A DNA stretch of 64,000 bases from Panopea generosa. Lineage: Eukaryota > Mollusca > Bivalvia > Adapedonta > Hiatellidae. The notes beneath the pieces were generated by a model. The model was given only the letters and a program-made list of their open reading frames with translations, ran no database searches and was not told where the DNA came from. A program made the translations under genes and the position numbers. Position 1 is the stretch's first letter. Each line of letters starts with the position of its first letter. Location: assembly GCA_029582155.1 (NCBI GenBank), contig CM055896.1, positions 10,996,987 to 11,060,986 of the forward strand, written 5' to 3'. Below, piece by piece: positions 1 to 12,030 of this stretch.

Positions 1-377
1 CGCCGCCATTTTCCTTAGACAAGCTCAATATGTCTAAGTAAACAATACATTGTATTTCCTGGGAAAATCAATGCCACGTGCTCAGTGGTTGGAGTAATAG
101 CCGTTTTCGCGTCAGGTCAATTATAAATCTGGTCAACGTTTTCTTCAGTTTTATTCGTTACTGTTTCGGTAAAGCAATTATATTTAACAGTACGTGATAT
201 TTGTTCACAGGTCGTGACTTGATGTTTGGTTAATATAGATCTCGAGTTAAACATAATAATTACATAATCTAGCATATTGAGCAGTAACTCTACAAATTAC
301 CATTTTATATAAAATGCATATATAGCTCATTTTGAAATGGAATAATTTTGGGAGAATTGAATGCATTGAATCATTTT
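1..377. other. Leader of unit 1, no gene seen
   Basis: The start (CGCCGCCATTTTCCTTAGAC) recurs at about 21749 and, diverged, at about 8850. No coding signal is seen. It is part of the duplicated unit boundary. Confidence 0.6.
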
Positions 378-382
378 TAAAA

Positions 383-467
<85 letters not shown>

Positions 468-756
468 AGGTCTTTAGCGTGGCTTTCAACAACTGTTCAA
501 TCATATAACGACAGTGTCTACTTGAGACAGTATTCTGAGTGTTGGTCACACTGGAGTATCATGCCACAGACATACGGTAGATACCACCACCCAGTCACAT
601 TATATTGAATCCGACCAGACCTAGAACTAGCATCTGAATGCTAAGCGCCATGCGAAAAGCTTTTAGTACAATTTTTCGAGTATTTGTTATGTAACGGCCG
701 GGCATCGAACCAACGACCACCCGGAAGCGCTGTCAACACCGTAACAACATCTGCGG
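378..756 (-). mobile_element. tRNA-derived SINE, GTT-tailed family (SINE-G)
   Basis: On the minus strand the order is a tRNA-like head with B-box-like GGTTCGATGCC, a body ending in the GCTAAA motif, and a long (AAC)n tail seen as (TTG)n at 384-467. A short ORF over the head (684-950) is not a gene. Related copies lie at 4096, 8339, 8884, 21187 and 21785. Confidence 0.75.
384..468. repeat. (TTG)n microsatellite
   Basis: About 28 uninterrupted TTG units form the tail of the minus-strand SINE-G. This is much longer than the tails of the copies at 8340 and 21200. Confidence 0.95.
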
Positions 757-1600
757 TCTGTTTAAAATGTAAACAGCGGTCAAAAACTATCATTAAATGC
801 CAGATGTACTTACTTTGTTTGCTGAAATGTATGATTCGATTCGCGTGTGTTTATTGCAATAGTCCGGCAATCCAAATCAATTTTCTAAAAGCGAATACGT
901 TGTGTTGCTTTCAGGAATCAACCAAAAGAACAATAGATACCACTGACTAATTATTAAACAACTGGACCCACAATGCCGTGTTTAGTTCTGGGCAATCTGT
1001 ACGCGACTAAACATGCTTCTAGTTTGATATATGTAATTATAAATAGCCATTACGTACACACTATAAATATACTTGCCTCACCACGTTTAAAGCACAACGC
1101 AAATGCTGAATAGCGTATATTAAAGGTGGTATAATTAACGATATCGTTGCGTTGTAAATTGAAGTTTTACAACAGTCAATTTGATGAAAATTCTTAACAA
1201 TTCCCATTGAACAATACCCGACCGCAAATGCCAGTGAAATTTACCTAAATTAAACAAAGAACTTATAGTGCGCTGTTATATTGTGGTAGTTAAGAATTCC
1301 CATAATGTATACAATTCTTAAATGATGCTTATATTTTCAAGGTCAACCATGACAGGCTAATGGAGTAAAGATAGCCTTAAGTTTATCATGTATAATTGAC
1401 AGGTAGTTGTGTGGTATGATGTAGAAGGAGTTTAAGAAACTGACCTATTTCGACCTAGCAATGAATTGACAAATCATAGCATAGTTGTTTATTCAGTCAG
1501 AGAAAGATTTTAGAGAGGAAAGTTCTGTCTGTTGAAAGCTAGACACCAACATGGTAACATGTGCAGTTTTAGACTAGGTTTGGTTTAAGACAAGCGTTAG
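757..1600. other. Gene-free leader sequence, paralogous to 22100-22750
   Basis: The stretch from TCTGTTTAAAATGTAAACAG through the ACGCGACTA region near 1000 recurs at 22105-22370. I see no exon or RNA gene. Confidence 0.5.
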
Positions 1601-1835
1601 CGACTATAGCCACAGTCTCCATGATTATTGCTATACGACATTGCTATGCCTCTCATTGTAAATCGTCTCTTTGCTGATTCAAGTATGAAAGTTATTAATT
1701 ACTTGCAGAGATATGTGTGCTCGAGCACTGGCTAACATTCCAAGATCCAAGGAAAGAGTGATTAGATTGTCTAATCATAAGACATGGATGGCATAAACAT
1801 GACGCTAAACACGAATCAATCAATATTTTGAACAT
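1600..1835 (+). mobile_element. SINE-T fragment (TCAA-tailed tRNA SINE), unit 1
   Basis: The body motif ACAGTCTCCATGATTATTG through GACGCTAAACACGAATCAATCAAT matches the full copy at 20384. The tRNA head is mostly lost. Orthologous positions in units 2 and 3 carry the same insertion, so it predates the duplications. Confidence 0.7.
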
Positions 1836-2140
1836 GGCGTGTATTGTTGTATGAGATTGTGTGGTCAATTCGACATCTGATAAATATTTACGTATCTTTT
1901 ATTTTGTCCTATATATATGTATTAAAATCGATTAGATTGCTAACATGTATGTAATATAAACCATGCTAGCAACTTATTATTGCCCAAGAACTGTATATAA
2001 TAAAAACTACTTACAGGTACCTATAATCACAGAATTTATAAAGTAATTATGTACCTCCTTCAATGCCGATATCATTTATTGTATAAACCGATCACGCTAA
2101 CAGCCAGTGATATCAGCTAACTTGACAGTTTCTGATTGGT

Positions 2141-2700
2141 TCTTTACAATACTAATATATTACATGAAAAACGAAGTGCTCCGCATTTTTAACACTCATA
2201 CGTAATCTGCATGCTTTATATCAAAATGTATTACACTCACATGATGTATGTATCCTTCGTGTGTCATGATGATTGTAATGTCACGTTTTCGTCTACAGGT
2301 CGATCATCGAACTCTGGTTCGATACCCAACAAATAAATACTAATATATTATATGAAAAACGAGATGTTCCACATTTTTAACACTTATACAAAATCCGCAT
2401 GCTTTATTTCAAAATGTATTACAACTATGTATCCTTCGTGTATCACGATGCTTGTAATACCACGTCTTTGTCTACAGGTCGATTAATGAACTCAGGTTCG
2501 CTACCCAACAAATAAATACTTATATATTATATGAAAAACGAAAGTGTTCCACATCGTTAACACTTATACAAAATCCGCATACTTTATTTCAAAATGTATA
2601 ACAACTATGTATCCTTCGTGTGTCACGATGATTATAATGTCACGTCTTGGTCTACAAGTCGATCATCGAACTCAGGTTCGATACCCAACATGGCCATTTG
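2141..2700 (+). repeat. 185-bp tandem repeat, three copies (unit 1)
   Basis: Units start near 2150, 2339 and 2518 and share TATGAAAAACGA, AAATCCGCATGCTTTAT, TATCCTTCGTGT and CTCAGGTTCG blocks. Unit 2 also has three copies (14700-15215), and unit 3 has one (27180-27370). Confidence 0.85.
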
Positions 2701-4090
2701 TTGTGTGCTTGAGAGTTACACTTTATCCACATCAGCTTAGTACTAGTTTTTCTCCGAAATATTTCAGGCGTTAAATGTATATTGTAAGTTCTTTTTCTAG
2801 AATCGTTGTGTCGTAAATTTTAGATTAATACATTCAATGACTTCCATTAACGTTATAACGTTCATTCATCAAAATAACATTTAGATATGAATCAAATATA
2901 CAATAAAAAATTGCCATCACTTCACATACAATTATCCGTTGGCCATTTTGTGCCGTTATTATAAACAGTTAGTTCCAATTAAGTACATTTTTAAAATTAC
3001 ATTATTTACATCTGTAATGACCTCTTGTTTAGTAAATACTACCAATGTGCAGCAATGCTACCAGGTTCCAATCAATAAATACTGGCACTTTAGTCAGAAT
3101 ATCCTTTTTCGCATGGCCATATTTTATATAATTTTGCAAAGGGTAGGGAAAATATGAATGGACCAGCCTCGAGGATTTGAATATTTCTGTTACCGTGGTT
3201 ATATCCTTAATAAATTGCATGCATGAACGTCCCCACCCCTCACACTTTAACCTGAAACCCAAAGCATTATAAAATCTACATGTTTACAATTAAAGGGAAG
3301 TCACTCACCTCTTTGTCTATCTACAAGATTTGTGTGATAATGTATTTATTTTGTGACACGATTTTTAGAGAGAATGCATGTCATTTTGTAGAACATGAAC
3401 AATTAACAGGAGAACATAATCTTACAGATTTCCGATCAAACCAATGCGCAATTTCATATTTAGACTATACACATCTGGGTTAATTTTTTTAAATCCACAC
3501 AGAGGAATACGCTTTTCAAATTGAATTTACGACAGTGTGGTTGTATGTGGTTAGTTTCTTATCTCACTTTAATGGTGACATTGCTCTTTGTACTTCAAAA
3601 TTGACATGATATATATCTATATATTAATCGAAATATATAAACAAGTTAATCCGTCAGCTAAGGTTATACAACTGCGCAGTAGCTATGGACGCATCTACCT
3701 TTGTATCACCTTGAAGTTTGTATTAGTCCTTGTTTTGGTTAATTCCTTGAAAACGGCAGATAATATACTTCCCCCTCCGTTTTATTGACACGATATCAAT
3801 CAAAATTGTTATATAATGAATAACTCAGTAAGAAAATATGAACCGATATATAGCTTCACTATTCAAATTTGAAGACTGGGCATGTAAGGTTAGTGTCAGT
3901 TTCATATTAAATACCGAAAGGCGAAACACAAATATAAAACTAATTAAGTCTGCCTATATATTCTCAAATACATTCAAAAAAATCAATAATATATTCTGAT
4001 GATGAAAATTAAAAATATATACATGAAATGTTAAATAGATGGATATCAATTATATAGAAAATTACAGCCATTTCCATCAATCTGGATACA
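2700..4090. other. Diverged paralogous spacer, no gene seen
   Basis: It contains one unit of the 450-bp repeat family (near 3010-3120, GACCTCTTGTTTAGTAAATA) and sequence shared with 28800-29170. Short ORFs here have no recognisable product. Confidence 0.5.
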
Positions 4091-4095
4091 AAGAT

Positions 4096-4417
4096 CAATA
4101 CTGCAGCAGTGATCTAGTGGTAGAGCGTCTGCCTCGCCTGTGGAAGGCTGTGAGTTCGATCCACGACCTGATTATACCAAAGACTTGAAAAATGGTACTA
4201 GAAGCTTCCTTGCTTGGCGCTCAGCATTTAGAGGACAGTTCTAGGTCTGGTCCGTCCGGTATCAGTATAATGTGACTGGATGGGATATCATACTATGTGT
4301 CTATGGTATGATACTCCAGTGTGGCAGCGCTTAGAATATTGTCTTAAGTATACACCGTCGCGATATGACTGAAACATTGTTGAAAGCGAGGCAAAACACC
4401 ATACCAACATAACAAAG
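4096..4417 (+). mobile_element. SINE-G copy, plus orientation
   Basis: The tRNA-like head (TAGTGGTAGAGCGTCTGCC, then GAGTTCGATCC) is followed by the body ending near GTTGAAAGCGAGGCAAAAC and a degraded AAC-rich tail. The A and B boxes are both readable. Confidence 0.8.
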
Positions 4418-4589
4418 ACAAAGATAGAAAATATCGCAATAGTTGTCAACTAAACAAATAGAAGAAGAAAGATCAATTATACAGTAAATAACGTAATCTG
4501 AAATAGAAACACAGGGTGTTGTGAAAATGATACCAGTATACTACCAGTGTTATGAATACTAAGTACCTCCTATTATCCAGTTAGACATG

Positions 4590-4895
4590 TCACTTTTCAT
4601 GCAATGGGGACAACTTCGAGACATCGGTTATGAGGATGTCCCCACAGTGATTTTTTCTCATTTTGAATTAATTTTTTAAAATGATTTTCTCTAATGACAA
4701 ATGAGGACGACCTCGTATGAGAGATATATTTTTAACAATCTCATCACCAGTGAGAACATTTTTGTATGCCTGTTATTATCTCAAGTTTTCCCCATTTATG
4801 GAAATTTTCGAATCGATTATCGCTCAGTAACAGGTAAATCTGCTTTAGTGATAGACGAAGCGTTTTACAATATGTCACAGAATAAAGCTAAATAA
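4590..4895 (+). pseudogene. Possible UBA-like remnant upstream of RING, unit 1
   Basis: Two coding-like pieces lie between unit 1's repeats and its RING. The first (about 4590-4680) reads MQWGQLRDIGYEDVPTVIFS then HFE. The second (about 4813-4890) reads FRIDYRSVTGKSALVIDEAF. The order and the LRDIGYED...DYRSVT pattern resemble the ubiquitin-associated domain that sits before the RING in IAPs. The first piece has a diverged copy in unit 3. The similarity is weak and read by eye. Confidence 0.35.
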
Positions 4896-4992
4896 ATGCT
4901 AATATCCTAATATACTCAATTAGTGATCATTATCTTAACTGCACGCGTACATTTTAAGATAATTTTGTAAAAAATTATCCTCTAATAAATAG

Positions 4993-5140
4993 TTGTAAGA
5001 TTTGTATGAAGAGACCAGTGAACACGATCTTTGTGCCTTGTGGCCATCTCGTCTGTTGCGAACAGTGTGCACCGCGGCTAGGTAAATGTGCGATATGACG
5101 TGTTAAAAGTATGGGAACAGTGAAGACTTTTATGTCTTAA
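4993..5140 (+). pseudogene. IAP-type RING finger remnant, unit 1, stop at last zinc cysteine
   Basis: After an AG acceptor-like site the + strand reads [20 protein letters not shown] then [17 protein letters not shown] (5096-5098), and RVKSMGTVKTFMS with TAA. This is the C-terminal C3HC4 RING of IAP proteins, an E3 ubiquitin-ligase module. Seven of eight zinc ligands are present; the eighth, normally the Cys of CPIC, is the TGA. One base change from Cys to stop explains it. No intact BIR lies upstream on this strand, only a possible UBA-like fragment, so I call it a pseudogene fragment. Recoding or an assembly error cannot be excluded. Confidence 0.85.
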
Positions 5141-5359
5141 AGCTCCCATCTTGGAAAGGTTCGGCAGATTGCTGAAGAAAATTAGACACATAAGCATGTT
5201 TACTTTAGGTGATTAAAAATTGGTCTGTTACTGACTTAACTCTCTTACGGTAAACAAGTTTGTATTGTTTAGTTTTCTTCATGGACTGTTAGGGTCATCG
5301 ATATCAATTTTTGTATTTAATGTTGTATTTTCTACCGCCATGCATGCTGTTCACATACT

Positions 5360-7150
5360 TATTTCAAGATGAAAACTTGAAAGTTCAACACCTTGCAAAC
5401 ATAATAAAACATGAGGAAAGTGACTCTTTAAAAACTGAATGATGAAATGTTGGTCATAGGAACACAACGTCTCGGACCATGGCCACGTAGAACCCTCAAA
5501 AACGTTTATTAGTTTATAGTCGAGATTAATCAAAATGGCTTTGTCGTTGTTTATTATTTCATATTTTCAAACAAAATATACTTAATGGAATTTTGTAAAA
5601 TTGACAGAACAAAATGTAAAATTGAATTTTGTAAAAATATTGTTGTAAAAATTATGTATTTACTAAATAAATGAAGCAAAGCGAGATAATTCCTTCGATT
5701 TATAATTAAATCAATAAAACTTATGAAATTAAGATATAGTTCCTGTCATAGGTGAAACGAAATGAAGGTTCTGCATAAGTATTGGAAAATTTCTATTTAA
5801 TATTTGCATCAAGTAGGTAATAAATTTCCAGATCCAAAATTAACTCTAAATAAACTTTATCAGTATTGTATCTGTTCTTTCTTTTAATATTCCATGCATA
5901 GTGCACCATTTACAATGTTATCATTGGACGTTTAAATGCACAGGAATTATATTCATAAAGTGTCACCATTTATGTTATGAAGTAAATCTGTTGAAAAATA
6001 TAATTCTTTTGAAGCTATTTCTAATTTCTGCAAGCATGTTGTTTATTTTTCAAACTTATTTGAACTATTTGACCATTGAGACAGCCAACAAAATAGCATA
6101 ACCTAAATAAAAATATAATTCAATCACAATATAAAATATATACGTGGTTATTCATTTATGCAAAACATTAATATGTCACAAAAAAATAAAGCTAAATAAA
6201 TGCTAATATCCCAATAAACTCAATTAGTGATCATTATCTTAATTGCACACGTAAGATAATTATGTAAAACATTATCCTCTAATCAACAGTTGTACTTTCC
6301 TTGGTCATATATTACTTCAGTTGCTTAGATATCATAATAATGTTGTAGTTTATTAAGTTGAAAGCCTCATGAGAGATTGCATTATTCAAATTGTTATTAT
6401 TATCCAATTAAGATTTACACACAAATGACAACAGACATTCCACTTTACTGCGAAGAAGCAACGATTCATTAGAAGACGCAACATTAAATGTTCTTCGTAT
6501 GAAAAAGTGACTAGCGGAAATGTGTTGCGAAACGTTATATAAACACCTCCTTGATTTTCCGGTACTACTATAATAATTGGAGAAAAAAAAAAATATTTAT
6601 TGTATCGCATGTTAACTCGTATACATTTTACACTCCCAATAAGGACAGGAGTACCTACAAGTAGACGTCTGTTAGAATTATAGGTGATTATTATTATTAT
6701 TATTTTAAAAAAAACTAAACGTTCAAATATATATTTTATTCAAAAGCAAAAGTAACCGCGAATCGCCATTATCAATCCATTTTAATGGTGAAGAAATTCA
6801 TTCATTAAAAGTGAAAAGTGACTAGTGCTCAACAATGGATAAAAGTCTTTCTTGGAATAAACTTGATAAAATTTGTAATTTATTATTATACATGTATTAT
6901 TTTTCACGTTTTTAAGATCTTTCTTTCAGTTCTTATATTTACCCCATATTCACTATTGCTGTGTTATTCGGGAAAATTGTAATTCATATTAAGAAACTTA
7001 CATAATTCCAAAAAAGGCTGCATGAATAATCCTTGATAAAACATTCGGCACACCTTCTGTTAAACCGTTTACTGAACTGGATTGGCTTACTTTCCCCGAA
7101 AAAGTTAAATTTTAAAAAGCAGTTCTTAGGTATAAAACGTTACATAACGT
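5360..7150. other. 1.8-kb segment present in unit 1, absent in unit 2
   Basis: Unit 2 joins the equivalents of 5360 and 7150 directly (TACTTAT|CTTATGTACG at about 18360). The segment holds a partial duplicate (6172-6291) of the RING upstream flank (4873-4997) but no RING. No gene is seen; it is very AT-rich. Confidence 0.6.
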
Positions 7151-7345
7151 TGTCCCGTCGTATCTTATGTATGCATTTATTCAAAATACTAATATGTTTC
7201 AAGAAATTTAAGATTATATGCTCCCCAACCTAATCATGAATTGTTTCGATGATCTTTTATAAATTCGGTGAAAAATGGAATAGTCTTCCAATAAATTTAA
7301 AAAATGCCAATTCAGTGAACCTTTTAAAAGCTTGTATTTGCTTGG
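7010..7345 (+). mobile_element. LINE ORF2 C-terminal remnant
   Basis: Broken reading: LDKTFGTPSVKPFTELDWL, TFPKKVKF, AVLRYKTLHNVVPSYLMY, then W-S-N-K-style ends. This resembles the conserved tail of non-LTR retrotransposon reverse transcriptases common in marine invertebrates. Several stops and frameshifts are present. Confidence 0.7.
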
Positions 7346-7377
7346 GTTAAAGCATAAGTTCCAGGCTAATAACAAGA

Positions 7378-7605
7378 ATAATAAGAATTTGTCCTAAGTA
7401 AGGAGAGAAAATATATTTCCTGTTTGTGAGGACATGTTGAAAAACATCGGGGACACTATTAGATTTAACGTGTCATTCTTGTTAGGATCTGTTCTAAGTA
7501 AAGAGAGAAAATAAATCTCCATATTTAGAGAACATGCTATAATATATCGGGGACAATCTTTGGCTAAATGTGTCATTCTTATAAGAATTTGTCCTAAGTA
7601 AGTAG
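7378..7605. repeat. 100-bp tandem repeat, 2.3 copies
   Basis: The motif GT(C/T)CTAAGTAA starts at 7391, 7491 and 7591, exactly 100 bp apart, with AGAGAGAAAAT and CGGGGACA blocks between. The 103-codon minus ORF over it is a repeat artefact. Confidence 0.85.
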
Positions 7606-7609
7606 AGGA

Positions 7610-8330
7610 GGACTCCATATATAATAATATCTTATTAAAGGAGGACGCCATTTGTAATATTATCTGATTAAAGGACGACTCCTTGGAAATAAATAATAAA
7701 AACAAAATAAGAAAACAACCATTGAGTTACATGTAATCTAGTGAACCATCAAAGTAAAAACCGATACAAATCCTAGACATTGGATAATTATTTGATATTT
7801 TTCTATTTTTAAGTATTTCTATGAGTGACAAGCCATTACAAATGTTATATTCACTATGGAAATAAGAAGGGAATTAAATGGTGTGGTAACACCTATAAGA
7901 GAGCTTTCAGTGAGATGGAGTGATTTTAAAAAAATGTCCATTGTACTAGGTTAAATAACATCTTTTTTACACTTTCACCATTTTAATTACAGCTAATCTG
8001 CCCTTTAATACATAATTTGAATTTTTTTTTTTATTTTCAATTCATTTCAATTGCATTGGCAAATTATCAGCAAACATACATACATTAAATTATTACATAA
8101 TTTGAATGAAGACACGCATTGACATAATAATAACATAAACTCCCAACGCCCTAGCGTTACATTTGTTTACGTAGTCATGTCCTTGTTATCGCATATTTTG
8201 ATATCTTGCGAAACAATTCATTGATGAATTGTGTAGTCAGGCCTTTGTTCTCGTGTAGGACACGATATAAAAACACGGACTATACAATTAAGTAACCTGC
8301 ATGATATTATGAGTACATTGACACCCTGAT
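7610..8330. other. Unit 1 tail, no gene seen
   Basis: It is paralogous to 18660-21180 with insertions in the latter. The GACAAGCCATTA...TCACTATGGAAAT stretch also has a weak relative near 33840-33900. There is no coding signal. Confidence 0.5.
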
Positions 8331-8338
8331 AAAATAGA

Positions 8339-8376
<38 letters not shown>

Positions 8377-8480
8377 TTGTTGATGTTGTTGTATGATGTT
8401 TAGCGTCGCTTTCAACAATTTTTCATTCATATCGCGACGGTGTCTTGTTTAGACAGTATTCTGAGCGCTGTCTGATAAAA
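8339..8480 (-). mobile_element. SINE-G, 5'-truncated copy with (TTG)n tail
   Basis: On the minus strand only the 3' half and the AAC-type tail remain (TTG repeats 8340-8374). The paralogous insertion is at 21187-21325. Confidence 0.7.
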
Positions 8481-8883
8481 TAGTCATATGTAACAAATGC
8501 ATTTTTTTGTAACGACACTGTACACATGCACATAATTTAATATGTGGCAAATTTCTGAGTAGAATTCCCTTTTAAACATAGTGTTATAATTTCGTACCAT
8601 AACCAGGCAGAAAATAGAGAAAAAAAAACATATATGAATTTCAATTAAATTAAGAGAAATAGCAGCTAGGCAAGTGCTAAAATAATCTTTATGTAGTAAA
8701 TTGAATTCTAGTTTATTAGAGAATAACAATGATAATTCAATAAGAACAACCTCAAAAGTTCAAATAATTTGTTCATATACGTAATAATTGACCCGACGCT
8801 GGCTGTCTAACAAGCCGATAATTCAATCAGCGATCGACATTTGTTGCTACGCCGCCTTTTCGCTAGACAAGCTCACTACGTTA

Positions 8884-9200
8884 AAGTTGTTGATGTTGTT
8901 GTTATTGTTGTTGTTTGGTGTTTAGCGTGGTTTTCAACAATTTTTCATTCATATTACGACAGTGTCTACTTGTTACAGTAATATGAGTGTTGTCACACTG
9001 GATTATCGTGCAACAGACATATAGTAGATACTCCACCCAGTCACATTATATTGAAACCGACCAAATCTAAAACTAGCATCTGAATGCTGAGCGCCATGCG
9101 AGGAAGCTTTTAGTACACTTTTTCGAGTATTTGGTATTAAATGGCCGGGCATCGAACAAACGACCACCCGGAAGCTCTAACACCGTGACAACATCTGCGG
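8884..9200 (-). mobile_element. SINE-G copy, minus orientation
   Basis: Tail TTGTTGATGTTGTTGTT, body and tRNA-like head (GGCCGGGCATCGAACAAACG on +) are all present. Its paralogue is at 21785-22100. Confidence 0.75.
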
Positions 9201-9651
9201 TCTGTTTAATATATACCTAAATCAATGATCTGCAGATGTGTAAAGTGTAGCCAGGTGCTTGTTAAAGTATGTATGACAGCTCTGATAATACAGTTAGTCA
9301 GTATACATACTATTATACGTTTATGATCGCTAAATGTAAACACTGATAACATAGACTGATTATACAGCCTGAGACGAAACATGTAAAGGAGAAAATATTT
9401 TTAAAATATGCACGTGTATCTTTTAGTGCAATTTTCTATGAAGAAGTACTGTCATTTTTTACTAACTGCTACGATTATGTTATTATAGTTAGGAATTGAA
9501 ATTTAGACTTAGAAACAATATATACCTTATATCAGTCATGGATACCCTACCATAATATAATTATTTTATAGTATTATATGAATTCTTTGTCATATCTTCT
9601 GCAAAAATGCACATCTCATTTCAACTGACCATACTAAGCTACTTATTTTAC

Positions 9652-9850
9652 TGGTAACCGTGGCAGAACGGTCTAAATCGCCATATCATGATAATTTACC
9701 TGTCACCGCTAAGGTCATAGGTTCGAATCCCGGTCTGTTCAAAAACTTTTTGTGAGATAGTTTGCCAGTTACTTGCTGAAGGACGTTGATTCTAATCAGA
9801 TATTCATTCTGAGGTCTTCCTCCACCTATAAAACTGAATATACCATATAT
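9652..9850 (+). mobile_element. SINE-L: leucine-tRNA-like SINE
   Basis: The head GTGGCAGAACGGTCTAAAT with B box GGTTCGAATCCC is followed by body AGTTTGCCAGTTACTTGCTG and the end TCTTCCTCCACCTATAAAAC. Relatives are at 35840, 52048, 60514 and 61968. The head resembles a type II tRNA such as Leu. Confidence 0.75.
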
Positions 9851-9944
9851 TACCCGAGATTTGTTGAAACTGGTGTTCAAACCCCTATTCAAAAAAATGT
9901 TTACAATTTTGCTAGTTATTTGTGCAGTTATACATTCCAATTAA

Positions 9945-10250
9945 CTTTTCCATATTCATGTATTGTGTATTGATCAATACAATTATACATTCAAATTGTT
10001 ATTATCACATTCATGTATTGTGTACTGATCAATGCAATTATACATTCAAATTGTTATTATAACATTCATGTATTGTGTATTGATCAATGCAATTATACAT
10101 TCAAATTGTTATAATCACATTCATGTATTGTGTACTGATCAATGCAATTATACATTCAAATTGTTATTATTACATTCATGTATTGTGTATTGATCAATGC
10201 AATTATACATTCAAATTGTTATATCCACATGCATGTATATTGTATTTGAT
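9945..10250. repeat. 55-bp tandem repeat, about 5.3 copies
   Basis: TATTGTGTA starts at 9961, 10016, 10071, 10126 and 10181, exactly 55 bp apart. Each unit contains TGATCAATGCAATTATACAT. Confidence 0.95.
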
Positions 10251-11520
10251 CAAGCACCAGTGGTTGTGTTACAGATAAGTTTAAACTTTGTTTTACAAAG
10301 TAAAATAATGTACAACAGTATCTTACACACTGATAGCATATTTATCAGATAGTGTACTACTTACGCCTGGTATGAAAATTACATTGCGTAATTACAGCGG
10401 ATATGTTATTCAATGACAAAACTATTCATATATAATAATATATTTATGAAAATAATTTGAGACATGATGATATAATTGTAGAGAGGGTGAGTAGTTACCA
10501 TAGTAGTATTAATAACTACATGAATTTAAACTTCCAATTTTTAGTGCCAGGGTATTAAAGTACAACACTTAACTAGGCTATCTGCTTATAGTGAATTTGC
10601 ACAGATCTATGTATATAGAGTGCATCTCCTTCGAATTTCAAATTTTTGACAGTTTGAGTTGTAAATGTATTTATAATAATCTGGTAGTATGCAAAACTAT
10701 TACAAAAAAACAATGAATAGATGACTGGGAAATTTTGAATTTTTTTCACTGATTTGAATCATGCACTGATTTATATAAAATCTGCCCCAAAGCCATCTTG
10801 CAGCTTTAATATGGCAGTTGGGGCTTTAACGAGAAAACTCGTGTATTTTCAAATATGTCCTATAGGTTGTGTGCTTACACAGGAATACTTCAGTGAGGCG
10901 ACAGGCGACTTCATTCACATATGTTAAGTTAAGAAAATACATTTGACAAGTAAATAGTAACTAAAGGTTTTACGGAATTTGTATTTGATGAAATACACCA
11001 TAACTTATCTGTATGACACTGCAACTAAAATGTTTGTATTCCGCGAAAACTTATTACATAAACCACGATATACTATGAAGGCAACAAACACTTTGTTTCA
11101 AATAATACTGATATAATAACATAAATTGTTATAATTTACACAGGGTCTTATCATAAATGATATAAACAGGTATATGAATTTCAAAGAAATAAACAGAAAA
11201 CGTTCCAAGGAAGGTACTAAATGAAACTTTATTGGACTACATGACATTGTGTATTATGTTCAATAGCTATATATAGCTAATGTGTATTGTATAATATCTC
11301 ATGGCGACTATATATACAACTTTATATCTTAGAAACGTATATATGTATTTCAATGAAATAGAGGTCATGGCAAGCAAGGCCACGAAAATGAATTTTGATG
11401 GAAATTATGTAAACATTCTTTACGACAAATGGGATGCTATGTTATAAAGATAAGTAAGAGTCTATAATATGTTTTAGCAGAGATTTTTTGGCTATTTGTG
11501 CTGTCGTGATCAAGTTTTGC
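10250..11520. other. Gene-free AT-rich spacer
   Basis: No ORF of note, repeat array or RNA signal is seen. Confidence 0.4.
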
Positions 11521-11524
11521 AGTG

Positions 11525-12030
11525 TTGACCTCCGCCGAAATGATACGCAATAGGGTCTATTCTTATTGATGGTATTTAATGTTTTGATGTAGGACTACTG
11601 AATATAAGCATATACTGAATATCTCACCGAACAATATCATACGTGATAGGGTCTACTTTTTATTCATGTTATTTAATGTTTTGATGTAGGACTACTGAAT
11701 ATAAGCATATACTGAATATCTCACCGAACAATATCATACGTGATAGGGTCTACTTTTATTCATGGTATTTAATGTTTTGATGTAGGACTACTGAATATAA
11801 GCATATACTGAATATCTCACCGAACAATATCATACGTGATAGGGTCTACTTTTTATTCATGTTATTTAATGTTTTGATGTAGGACTACTGAATATAAGCA
11901 TAAACTGAATATCTCACCGAACAATATCATACGCGATAGGGTCTACTTTTTATTCATGGTATTTAATGTTTTGATGTAGAACTACTGAATATAAGCATAT
12001 ATTGAAAATCTCACCGAACAATATCTCGTG
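11525..12030. repeat. 97-bp tandem repeat, five copies
   Basis: GTTTTGATGTAGG recurs at about 11581, 11678, 11774, 11871 and 11968 (96-97 bp). The unit includes ATCTCACCGAACAATATCAT and GATAGGGTCTACTTTT. The first and last copies are the most diverged, as expected for an internally homogenising array. Confidence 0.95.

Larger units (their letters stand above)
1320..9215 (+). repeat. Segmental duplication unit 1
   Basis: This block is paralogous to about 13830-22100 and, in its first half, to about 26290-29500. Shared landmarks in order are a SINE-T fragment, 185-bp tandem repeats, 450-bp repeat units, the UBA-like piece, the RING remnant, a LINE tail and a GTT-tailed SINE pair. Positions 1-1300 match 21750-22750, so the ancestral unit probably included that leader. 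The middle 5360-7150 is absent from unit 2. Confidence 0.8.

Noticed and set aside
684..950. 88-codon plus ORF (NGRASNQRPPGS...)
   Set aside because: It covers the antisense of the SINE-G tRNA head; the same peptide start recurs at 21980-22168 in another SINE copy.
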